Assembly (NCBI GenBank): GCA_947683625.1
Contig: CANTUR010000535.1
Coordinates: 124,001-188,000, forward strand
Length of the DNA: 64,000 bases
Reading direction: 5' to 3'
DNA from: Mallotus nudiflorus
Lineage: Eukaryota; Streptophyta; Magnoliopsida; Malpighiales; Euphorbiaceae
Below are positions 12,733 to 24,100 of this stretch, piece by piece. How positions within the stretch are numbered: the stretch's first letter is position 1; every line of letters begins with the position of its first letter. The notes under the pieces were generated by a model. It was not told the DNA's origin. It made no database searches and saw nothing but the letters and a program-made list of their open reading frames with translations. The position numbers were made by a program, and so were the translations under genes.

Positions 12733-13440
12733 ATGGAATTTCAGTGTCCAGAGGACAGTGCATGGTATGACGTGGATTTGTTCTGTGATGGTAAAAAACT
12801 GACTATTCACTATGCTAATTTCTCAGAAGAGCATAATGAAGAGTTTGATGTGAAGACGTTCAAAAACTTGGAAGAATTGGAGGAATTCAGGAGAAGGTTC
12901 AGGCAAAGCAGTGTTCAGATTCAAGATCACGATTGCAAGCTGATCCATCAGGGTAAGACAGTTTGTGCATTATGTTATGTGAGCAATGAAGAGGTTAAGT
13001 TTTATGATGCTATGGTTGTTGAAGTACTTAACGAGGAACATAAGTTTAAGGAACAATTTGAAGAAGTAGAAGAAGAAGAAGAAGAGTGTGGCTGCACATA
13101 TGTGGTTGCATGGCAAGAGGGACCATTTTTAGGGCAGAGGACATTTGCCAAGATTAATGATATCTGCTTTACTCCATTTAGTAAAGAAATTGATCCATCT
13201 CTTCAAGCTTTCTTGAGTATTGCAAGAGACAGAATTGAGAAGGGTCTTGTGCATGAGCAACCCAATCCCTTGTATTCTCCTCTAAGTGTCGAAGCATTTT
13301 TCAAGAAACTGAGGAGGCTAAGAAAGAATAGGTATGCATTTCGTACAATAAAAGGACGGCTTCTTTGTGGCCATCGCAAGAAGGTTCAGTTACTCACTTC
13401 AGATGAAGAAGATACATCATCTACTGTTTCTTCATTATGA
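12733..13440 (+). CDS. SAWADEE-domain protein (chromatin-associated), 235 aa
   Basis: A single-exon coding sequence of 235 codons. Residues about 7-148 look like a SAWADEE domain: it opens with the family's AWYDV motif (residues 10-14), then has KFYDAMVVEVL (89-99), a CGCTYVV block (119-125) and RTFAKINDIC (136-145). SAWADEE domains are tandem-Tudor-like zinc-binding modules that read histone H3 methylation. In SHH1 the domain helps bring RNA polymerase IV to loci silenced by RNA-directed DNA methylation. This protein has no homeodomain before the domain, an acidic run of Glu at 110-118, and a Lys/Arg-rich tail (191-217) that could bind nucleic acid or direct nuclear import. The domain call is from motifs; histone binding and a nuclear role are inferred. 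The start is the first ATG after the inferred leader intron. The gene converges with RABA1. Confidence 0.85.
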   Translation: MEFQCPEDSAWYDVDLFCDGKKLTIHYANFSEEHNEEFDVKTFKNLEELEEFRRRFRQSSVQIQDHDCKLIHQGKTVCALCYVSNEEVKFYDAMVVEVLNEEHKFKEQFEEVEEEEEECGCTYVVAWQEGPFLGQRTFAKINDICFTPFSKEIDPSLQAFLSIARDRIEKGLVHEQPNPLYSPLSVEAFFKKLRRLRKNRYAFRTIKGRLLCGHRKKVQLLTSDEEDTSSTVSSL

Positions 13441-14106
13441 GGCACAGCACAGAGACATGATGAGGGCAGATCTTACTCCATGGAGCATTTATCTTTTGTT
13501 CTGTTTCCCTTACCCCCTCTGTTTAAATATTTCATGTTTTTTTTTTTGGAGGGGAGACGAATGTTCTGATCTTTTTTTAATTTATGCCAATGTTTCGTAT
13601 AAAATTTTTGTTCATAGGCCCTAGCAGGATTCTGCGATAGAGACCTGTGCGGTTATCAGCCTGAATTTGTATAAAAATACCCAAGAATCACATGCCAAAC
13701 TTGAAGCTCCAACAAGCTAATAAATTAATCAATCAATCAAGTGAAAACACCATTGTCTTGATATAATTCCCAAATCCATGCAAGAAAATATAATCTAAAC
13801 TAGAGGGTTGGATCTGGCTACAGATTACAACAACACTCCAAGGAAACAAGCAGCCAAAAGAATAACAAGAAAATGAAACAAGGAATGCAAACAAAATGTG
13901 ACAAGTCTCTTGGATCTGAACACTTTAGCCGTCTCTCAGCTTAAACAAGTTTAATCTCTAAAGCATGCCAAAAACTACAAATGTGTCATGAGCATTCCAA
14001 GTGACCTCTTTTGGACATATCCCAGAGAAACAATGGCATCTTCAAACCACTGAAGAGCAATCTTTCACAGGAGGAAATACTACCACTAAGACTTTATTTA
14101 TTTTGA
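13441..14106. other. Convergent 3' intergenic region between the SAWADEE and RABA1 genes
   Basis: About 670 bases between two stop codons that face each other. It must hold both 3' UTRs and polyadenylation regions. A frame at 13367-13624 overlaps the SAWADEE coding end in another phase and is not supported as a gene. Confidence 0.7.
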
Positions 14107-16077
14107 TTACACCGAGCAGCATCCAACTTTTTTCACAGCTGATACATCATCTTTGCCAACGTTAATAGTCTGTCCCTTCGGTAGGGCTGCAGGGTCATCC
14201 CCTACATCAAGAGCCTTCCGGCTGACGACATGATAGATCTGAGTTAGGACTTCAGTAAAGGCGTTTTCAACATTCAGGGACTCTAGTGCAGAGGTTTCCA
14301 TAAAGAAAGTGCTCTCTCTCTCAGCAAATGCCTTTGCATCCTCAGTTGTGACTGCACGCAAGTGACGCAAATCTGCCTTGTTTCCCACAAGCATAATAAC
14401 AATGTTTGAATCGGTGTGATCTCGAAGCTCCTTCAACCATCTTTCCACATTCTCAAAGGTGACATGTCGAGTGACATCATAGACAAGCAAGGCACCAACA
14501 GCTCCTCTGTAGTATGCACTAGTTATAGCACGGTATCTGAGAAAAGAATACACTAGGATGAAAATCTGTTACCCCAAGTAAGTGTGATGGTAGGGAAACA
14601 ATCTATCCAATGTAGCTAAAGAATAAGAATATAAACCAAAGAAAAAGTGATCATTTTCAGATGCTATAGGAAGTCTAGATCCAATATAAACTACATGCAC
14701 CACATTAAAGCAACATGAGGTTGCATCGAAACAGATATGTTTCTTCCCATCTTCATTTATATATAACCTCGAATTCCCCTACTCAAAAATTTGTATAGTG
14801 GACCATCCCATAGTCTAATAAAAACATAAGAGGGATGTTGAAGAGCAGAATCCAAGATTAGAAACAATCGAACTAGTTTATTTTCCTCTCATCCTCTTTA
14901 GCACAACTGTATCAGAGTACTATATTCAATGGTAGAATTACTAAATGGCAAGAAGCATTTGCTTTGAATAATGCAGTTAACATCTCATGTTAACCTGAAA
15001 TTCTTCATATTATTTAATACAGAGGAAATTAGTGACCCATAGCATAAGATCATATACACAGTAGTGGAATATCAGATTTCCGTTCATGCTTCCATGTGGG
15101 AAGTCATCAACCAGAGCCCACCAGACAGCTTATTTATTTATCCGAATATTATGAAACTCAATTTTCAGTCAGATATTCAAAAGCTTTTCCATTCCTTTCA
15201 TTCACATAGAAAAGAACAGTTATAACTTTTTGCTGCTATTATTGTCTTGAAAAGTTCCCAAGTTAACAACGGATCTACAGAATAAATTAAGACATTAAAC
15301 AACAGCAATGAGAGGGATAATATGCCTGTCATCAACATCCTTTCCACAGATCAACAATCCCTCCCAAGCAAACTCCATACCATGAGTACTTTAAATTGAA
15401 CATAATCTGTTGGTGGGACTCACATGAAACCTCTGAGATTATATTATTGCATATTGACATTAAAAGCCCTACCAGACCTTGCACGTGCATGCCATGAATG
15501 GTTTTCAGCAACTCCTTAAAATTACCAGGACCACATAAGTGTTCAAACTTTGCTATGAGACACTTGATCCTGAACCAACTCAATAAAAATGTTGTCTTTA
15601 CACATTTTTCAAGCTTCAACAATTAACAAAGTGATCAGACAAAATTTGTTAAAAAATGGCAGTTCTATAGTTCTCACAACTCTGAGATGCAGATCTAATA
15701 CTGAAAACAGAAATAGGCAAAATGCAGTTTACTATTGGAATCTGGTAAAAATAAATAAAATAAAATAAAACCATATTTAAGAAAAAGAAAAAACAGAATT
15801 GGAAATGGGTTTGATATAGAATTCAAGATTGTTAATAAAGAAAAAAAAGCACATACCTTTCCTGACCAGCAGTGTCCCAAATCTGGGCCTTGACAACCTT
15901 GTCATCAACATGAATACTACGAGTAGCAAATTCAACGCCAATGGTGGACTTAGATTCCAAGCTGAATTCATTTCTCGTGAATCTAGACAATAGATTTGAT
16001 TTCCCAACACCAGAATCACCAATTAAAACAACCTTAAACAAGTAATCATAGTCATCATCAGCTCTGTAAGCCCCCAT
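14107..16077 (-). CDS. RABA1: RABA1 subfamily Rab GTPase (Rab11-like), 216 aa
   Basis: Two exons, 16077-15857 and 14536-14107, split by a 1,320-base GT-AG intron inside the Arg codon of GQER, a usual position in RABA genes. Joined, they give 216 codons with all Rab motifs: P-loop GDSGVGKS (20-27), STIGVEF switch I region (44-50), WDTAGQE (67-73), NKAD (126-129), ETSAL (154-158), and a C-terminal Cys-Cys (213-214) for double geranylgeranylation. The very high conservation of the body and the KGQTINVGKDDV tail fit RABA1. Such proteins control traffic between the trans-Golgi network or recycling endosomes and the plasma membrane and cell plate. The start is the MGAYRADDDYDYLFK methionine. The 5' leader and promoter (16078-16440) hold a (GA)n run. 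No defect is visible. Confidence 0.97.
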
Positions 16078-18174
16078 TATTGTTTGGAGCTAAAAAAACG
16101 AACTAAAAATTCTGTCTTTTTAAGATATGGGTTTTTGAGAATGGAGATCAAAACGAAATATGCAGTGTTTAAAATTTTGAAAGTTTGGGTTTTGTGAAAT
16201 GAAGATCAAAACGAAATGGGTTGATCTTGGATTCTTAATATATATGATGTAGAAGATGGATCTGTCTATCTATTAGCATGAAATGTTGCTATTGTTGCTG
16301 TTGCTGTTGCTGTTATTTGAATTTAAAAATATTTTCTTTTTGAAACAGAGAGAGAGAGAGAGAGAGACAAAGAGGGAGAGTCCGAGTGGGCGTCGCTTGT
16401 GATTGCATAGAAAGGAGAGCTTCCAATTGCAACACAATGGCTGTTCAAACCATTTTAATATAGCCTTTGCTTTCTCCTTTTAATTATCATTTTTTTTCTT
16501 TTTAGCCATAAATTAATAATTTTCTATTTTCTAATTTTACAAGTTTTAAAAAAAAACTTGTTCAAGAATAAATTATATATTATGAAAAATATAAAAATAA
16601 AAAATATTTCTAAATATAAAATAAAATGAATTCATATAACTGAAATCAAATTTTTTTAACGCTAATTATAAGTTTTTATTGTCCATTCAAAAATTAGGAT
16701 TGGATTAAAAAAATAATAATACATCATTAACAATTTTATTTAAATTAATTCACTGCGGAAAAATACTTCTATACTAATTTTTTGTTACACCTGATTTGAT
16801 ATTGTTTAATTCATTTTCCAAAAGTGTATTATCTAATTATGTAAATGATATTTATTATAATATCAAATCAAATATTGATAAAAAAAATATCAAATAAAAT
16901 AATATAAAAATTTGATGCAAAAATACTAATTTAACTCTTTTTTGTGCAGAACTCAATTTAATTTTTATTGTTAAATAATAAAAGAAAAACAATGAATGTA
17001 AGATTATTCTGAACTATAGGCAATAGTTACTTCAACACGGTTTTGATAAAAATGGACCTGCAATTGTATGTTGTATTGGAAAAATAATATGAAACTCCGA
17101 ACTTCCAAGCAACTACACGTTTATTTGCCTAAATGAACCATTGATCAAGTCTTTTTTGTTTTTTCCCCTCTTTTGGTTAAGATTAGGCAACCAGCAGAAT
17201 CAACCATGTTGTAATAATTTAAAAAAGGAAGGAAACTTAGATGACAGGTAAGGATTTGATTAATGCTAATTGTTGAAATGTTCTTGCATCTTGTTGTTGA
17301 TCATTTTGGAGTTCTCCATCTCCCTGGAATGTTCTGTTCTTTGATCAACGGTTAAGTTTTTGAACTTTTCTTGCCGTTTACAATTCCAAATGGAAACTTT
17401 GATGTGAACAAAAGGATGGATTTCTTGACCGTTATGCCACTAGATGCCTGCAATCTTCTTGTTTGTCATTTTCATGTTTACAAGGTGATCAATTTAGCCA
17501 TAAATTGCTGCTATTATCATAATGATCATTATACCCCACAGCAAAATCAAAGTTATAAAAATAAACCTTACTGTAGCATTTTCTATTATGGAAAGAAAAT
17601 GATGGGCGCAACTCAGCCACATTCAGCTGTTCAGGAGATTATTTCGATGAATAGTCTGTAAGACATTACTGAGTATAAGACCTGGAAGAATCAGAATCTC
17701 TTGCACCTTCTGTCACCAAGATGCTACAAAATATAAGTGGCCTAGTTCAAAGTTCATCGAATTAAAACCAAGCGTAGAAGGCATCGGCATAGCTGCAAAA
17801 CTTCTTCTATTTGATTGACCACTTCAGGTCTATTTTCACAAGTTCCACATTTGAACAAAATTCAAGAAAAAAGCCAACTTCACTGATCTTTTGTGACAGC
17901 TACATAGACAAAGAGAACATGTAGCAAAATGCCTCTAAGCATGGCTGAATAATGAATGTAAATAATCAGTGCACTGTCATGTTACATACCAGTAGGGAAG
18001 ATTTATCATGCCATTATTGTCTCGTAATTGCTTTACTAAGTGTTGTGTAATATATAAGATAAACTTTTTTTTTTTTTGTGAGGAAATAATGAAGAGTACA
18101 AATGGCAATGCTACCTGCTCTGCTACAATCAATAACTGTGACGTATAGGGTTACAAAATTGTGAGAGATTGATT
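16078..18174. other. Intergenic: RABA1 promoter and leader, then downstream region of the TypA-like gene
   Basis: 16078-16440 is the leader and promoter side of the minus-strand RABA1 gene, with a CT/GA microsatellite and a GTT/GCT-rich run near 16285-16320. From 16440 to 17100 the sequence is AT-rich without features. 17200-18174 is less AT-biased and lies downstream of the TypA-like stop. A 96-codon frame at 17371-17661 has no recognisable domain and is not called as a gene. Confidence 0.6.
16347..16367. repeat. (AG)n microsatellite in the RABA1 leader/promoter
   Basis: About ten AG repeats, reading as (CT)n in the transcribed sense of RABA1, 270-290 bases upstream of its start codon. CT-rich tracts of this kind are common near plant transcription starts. 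Confidence 0.9.
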
Positions 18175-21100
18175 TCATTCCTTTGGCTTCTTGCTCATGG
18201 CTTTACGCTTGTTAACCTCCAGATATCTTTTTCTTAAACGGATGGCCTTAGGTGTGACCTGCATGCACACCATATCGAAATGTGAACTCTTGGAAAAAAA
18301 AAAAAAAAACATGTTCTGCATGCTCTCATTTGAAGGCACAAAATATGCAATGTGATCAATGCATAATTTTCTGAAATATGTCTAAGAAAAAAGTGGTCTC
18401 TGATAATTTATACAATCAGATATTCCAAAAGTTTATAAACCAGAAACAGAAACGGAAAACTATTAAATGAAACTTACCTCAATAAGCTCATCAGAGGCTA
18501 CATATCCAATGGCTTCTTCAAGAGTCAACTGCATGTAGATGCATCCTATTATTAATAGGCATAACTATGAAACATTCAAAAATAACACTGCAAAAGAAGC
18601 ATCTAGTTTGTCCCGTCTAAGAAAATTAAAGTCAGTGTAAAAAACCAGTTGGTAAAAAAAGTAGCTGTGTGTTTCCAAACAGTGAATCATTATGAGCTTT
18701 CACGTTCTTTAATTCTGCCAAATTTCATTTTTTCTAAATATTCTTAGATGAAGACTTTACACAATTTTTGCAATTGGATTACTCCCCTTTGAAGTTGTAT
18801 TCATGTGGCCCATCATTTAACGAGAAAGTGAGATTAATGGCTTCTCAATTGCACTTTATTGTTAGCATCATCCATGTCAAGGGCATAAAGATTGGTAAGT
18901 CAACCTCAAGTAAAAATACCGACCAAACAGCTAAAGTAGGCTTTTACATACCAAACGAGGTGGAGACAGTTTGACATTCTCATCTTTGGAAGCAGCGCGT
19001 ATATTGGTAAGTTCCTTAGTTCTAACTGGGTTTATCTGTTACAAGGAAAGTAACTCTAATGTCATTTGTCTTAAAATAGCACATTGCATAATGTGAAAGT
19101 CACAAATCTATCCTTCTTACATCGAGATCTGAATCCCGTGAATGTTCACCAACAATCATGCCATCATATGTCTGCAACATAAAGAATAAAGCTGAGGTCT
19201 TATGGTTCATAGATGAGAGAACACAAACACACAAGAACTAATCACGTAGATTTCAAATTACTTAAAAGAAAAAGGTAACCTGCTCTATAAATTGTTGAGA
19301 ACAGTTAGGCCAAAATTGCAGAGTATATTAAACCTCCCTTAATACCTTCTCATCCAGTCATGTTTTTAGAACCAAATGAAAATGGACTTAGTTTCATTTA
19401 TAAATGAATTCCATAATAGATTCATTTGTTAAATGTCTTGTCCTGTTAAGTTTTTACATATTGTGTGAAATCACTATAGAAAAATTCATTTTAAAATGGA
19501 GTGAAATCACTATAGAAAAATTCACAACATAATTTCCAGATGTCATTTAAAATTTCTACCAATTTATAAATATTGGTTTAGGCACAACCAATTCTGTGAG
19601 ATTTATGCTATAGTGTACCCAAATGATTTTGTTTGAGGTTCATGTAGAGTGTAGATTTGCAACTGAATTTCTTAAGATCTTATGGAACATTTGCTCCAAC
19701 CCTGTCATCTCGGAAAGAGGTGCAATAATGGTCATGGACAAACATCCAATACTTGTACCACTAGTAACTAAGTAATTACAAGATGTAAAGATTGGGATGG
19801 AAAATTTTTCATGAGATAGGTATAACCTAAACATCCTAAAGGAGTACCACCAATTAATGAATGTATTGCATAGTTAAAACAATGTATTTCCAATTTTGGA
19901 TTTGAAAATCAACTTGAAACACTCCATGCATGCAGAACAATGTGAAAAAAAAAATGAAATTGAGAGGAAACAGTGAAATGCAACAATGCAAGAAGTAAAC
20001 AGAGGTAGAAAAACACAAGGTCAGGGAAAACCTCCATTCCAGGAGTCACAAAGAGTGTTCCACGAGCTTCTAAACTCATTAATGCATGAGCTGTGATTGT
20101 ACCATAGCCCATTGATACCTGTTCAATTATATAATATAAATCAATTAGATACAGCAGTCAAGCACACATCCAAGCAACAATTTACTCATATCATATAATC
20201 ATTTCACTGACAAGGATTCCTGCAGGAAGAGAGTAGAGAGGAATTAAAGGGGGATGCAATAAACCGAAAGAGAGGGTAATGCTGGTAGTCCAAACACAGA
20301 CAAATAATTAATTGCTCCCCTCCTATCACTTCTTTGCCAAAAGTTACACCCAATCATACCAATTGCAACAAGAACGCACTAAGTTGATTAGAGCTAAATC
20401 AGAAATCCTAGTCAAATAGCAAGCTCATCAAATTAAGAAATCATGAAAAACAAAAACAATTCAAGAAAACATATATCTAGTTTAGAAAATTGTACAATAT
20501 AAATCCGAGGGAACTATGAATCTATAAATTGTAATACATAAATACATACATATAATAAGCAGCTCCATTTAGAGCTCTACATTGAATTGAGGTAAAACAA
20601 AACAAAGAGCTTGTAATTGAACAATACAAAACCAAGGCATACAATTTCATTTGAAGATTATCACCTTTTGGTGTTTTTCTATAGGAAACAACAGAAAAGA
20701 ACCTAATTAAAAAATGGGAGATGAAAGAGGTGGTAAAATGTACCAATACTCCTTTCCTGACATTTCCAAGCGGGCCCCGATGTTTTGCATAGGCTGCAAA
20801 TAACATAATGGACTGTATGAGCATGATATTATTCAATAGAGCAGGAAGGAAGGAGACTTCCAGATTATAGATTTATGCCAAGAATTGAGAGAAAAAATTG
20901 CCACCTTTCATGATGATCAGTTATATTGCACTAAAGAATTGTAGAAATCAACAGAAGAAATGAACTAGAATTAACTCAATTAAAGTAAGCATACTCAGGA
21001 AAGCACGGTGCATAAATCCGGTTCCACGTGTGTCACTGCTGAACACACTTCTGTAACCAACCAAGCCCCTGAAATAAACAGCAAATAAAAGGCCAAATAA

Positions 21101-24100
21101 ATATAACCAGGAACAAAATAGTACCAAAGAATTGGTATGGTGAATACAACTTTCATCAAGAAAATGTCCCTCCCAATGCCAAATTACATTCTGATGCCCT
21201 AAATCATAAATTTCAAATGCAACTAATGGTAGCTTATACAATGATGGTAAGATGAATACACTCAAAATAAAGCTAGTCAACTACACACATGACTATCAAA
21301 CAGGCATTTAGGTGTGCCAGCTACATTTTGCAGCATGATTATTTTTTATCAAGATCATAAGGATCGCACTAAAATAATCCTGGAAGAAACAATGGCCTCA
21401 AGGTATATGCATCAAAAGGGAGCTTTTTCTATAATTTATCTTGCAGTGTGGAGGCTAGCTTATTCACAATAGTCAATGATCCATGGCTCTTGCAAGTTGA
21501 CACTTGTACTAAGAATGGATCAATCATAAATCCAAGCTGACCAAATCTAAATCCAGCCGCAAGACAAAGAAAGAAAGTTTTAACAGACAACTCATTAGCT
21601 CACCAAGAACGTGTTGTCAAAGGTAGTGTATGGTGCAGAACAACATTCCATAAACCACTACAAAGCATCATGATACTTGCTCACATTTGCACAAGCAAAC
21701 AATATTTTTTCCCATGTAACAAACAAGACACAGCTCAACATATAAAACAGAGCATGGAGAATATTTTGATTATGAATCAAGATACAAATCACTTAGACAT
21801 AATATTAACATGGAAGCCAAATTTTTAAAAAAAAATTCAGTGATGAATGACAAAAACCAACAAAAAAAAAAATATTACAGCCATTAGAAGTTAAACAATG
21901 GACAATTCATGCATGCATGTCCAAATATATTATGAAATATAAAAGCTGAAGATAGAAGAAAATTACATGTGATAAAATAATAGGCATATAATAAAAGTGT
22001 GAGCATAATTGGAATTACATGGAAATACTATGCACTTACCTGGATGGGCAAGTCAGAGACAATCTAGTCCTACCAACATGTCCAGGTACAGGACCCATAT
22101 CGACAACTTCAGCACGTCTGTGTGATAGAGCCTCCATAATTAATCCCACATGCTCTTCATTTACCTGAAATAAAAAAACCGTAATGTGTATCACACCTCT
22201 TATAAGCAAAACCACTGTTAATATCCAGTAATTCATGACAAAAATAAGACTGATTTGGAAAAGCTGTCCTGCTTTGAGTTTCTTCCCCATTATATATAAT
22301 TCAAGGCTTAATTACACGAATCAAATCTCCTTAATCTAAGTACCTACCAAGAATAGATCTACCCTAAGAAAGGAAATAGAATATACAAGTAAAGTCATAT
22401 TTACAGCATATGGAACGCTAAATCAGATCCCTAAATTTCAGCATATAATTCAGATGCTAGTCTGTCATGAGAGACAGTTAGCATTGACATCCCCCCTCAA
22501 ATTGATGCTGGGACAGGAACCAGCAGCAATTTGCTCACTAAAAACTCATGTCGTGGCCTAGGCAAGGCCTTTGTGAAGATGTCAGCTACTTGTAAAGAAC
22601 TGGAGACATGTGGCAAAGAAATCTGTTGTCTATCAAAAGCTTCTCGTATAGAATGACAATCAACTTCAATATGTTTAGTACGTTCATGATAGACCGGATT
22701 TGCTGCAATTTGTATGGAACTAGTGTTGTCTGCATGTAAAGGAGTTGGAATAGATTGAACAAATCCAAGTTCAGCAAGAAGGCCACGTAACCAAATAATT
22801 TCAGAGCATGCTGCAGACATAGCTCGATATTCTGCTTCTGTAGATGATTTAGAAACCCTTTCTTGTTTCTTGCACTTCCAAGAGATCAAAGCATGGCCAA
22901 GATACATACAGCACCCTGATGTTGACCTACGTGTGTCCAGGCATCCAGCCCAATCTGCATCGCTATAGGCAGCTAGAGTGAGATCAGATCCAGTGGGAAA
23001 AAAGAGTCCACGGGTAGGAGAGCTTAGAAGATACTGAATGACTCGGTGGACAGCAGCCATATGAAGTTGTCTAGGTGAAGTCATAAATTGACTAACCTGA
23101 TGTACAGCATAAGAAATGTCTGGTCTAATGACAATTAAATACAAAAGACTACCAACTAGTTTGCGATACAAGGTGGGATCATGGAAAAGGTCACCTTCAT
23201 CTCTTTTGTATTTAACATTCACCTCCAAAGGAGTATCAACAGGAGCAGAATTTGCCAAACCAGCCAAAGCAATGAGATCTTTAGTATATTTGTGTTGGTT
23301 TAAAAAAATGCCATCAGCAGATTTATGCACCTCTAATCCAAGAAAATAAGTGAGAGGACCTAGATCCTTCATTTTAAAAGTAGCATGAAGAGACTCTTGA
23401 AGTTGAGTAATGAAAGATGAATCAGATCCGGTGATGATAATATCATCTACATAAACAAGAAGAATTACAATACTCGTGGAAGTCTTATGGAGAAACATCG
23501 AGGTATCATATTGGCTTTGTACGAAGGAAAGCCCAAGAATAGTTTGCCGGAACTTTTCAAACCAAACCCTTGGAGCTTGCTTTAACCCATAAAGAGACTT
23601 GTTCAATTGACACACGTCGTTTGTAGAGATACTTGTCACTCCTGGAGGAAGATGCATATAAATTTCTTCCTTTAATTCCCCACGAAGGAATGCATTTTTC
23701 ACATCCATTTGATGGATTGGCCAAGCTTTGGAGGCAGCTATAGCAAGAATTGTTCGAACAGAAGTCATTTTGGCCACGGGAGCAAACGTTTCTTCATAGT
23801 CCACTCCATATGCTTGACGATTTCCAAGAGCCACAAGCCTCGCCTTATATCTGTCTAAAGACCCATCAGATTGTAATTTTACAGTATACACCCATTTGCA
23901 GCCTATGGGTTTAACTGAAGGTGGACATTGAACTATATCCCATGTACCATTCAGCTCTAGAGCATTTAATTCTTCTTGCATTGCTTGCTGCCAGCACTTA
24001 TGTTTCATGGCCTGAGTATAACAAGAAGGTATAGAAATAGCAGATAAAGTAGCAGCCAACGATGTAGCAGGATATCCATACCTATCAGGGGGTTTGGTTT

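Noticed and set aside
13367..13624. 85-codon frame over the end of the SAWADEE gene
   Set aside because: It overlaps the real coding end in another phase and continues in the 3' UTR.
17371..17661. 96-codon frame between RABA1 and the TypA-like gene
   Set aside because: No domain, ordinary AT-rich composition, no promoter or splice context. Length is compatible with chance.
18768..18974. 68-codon frame, plus strand
   Set aside because: It lies in an intron of the TypA-like gene, antisense, and overlaps exon 17.
20522..21280. Minus-strand frames of 104 and 110 codons
   Set aside because: They are intron read-through around the true exons 14 and 13 of the TypA-like gene.
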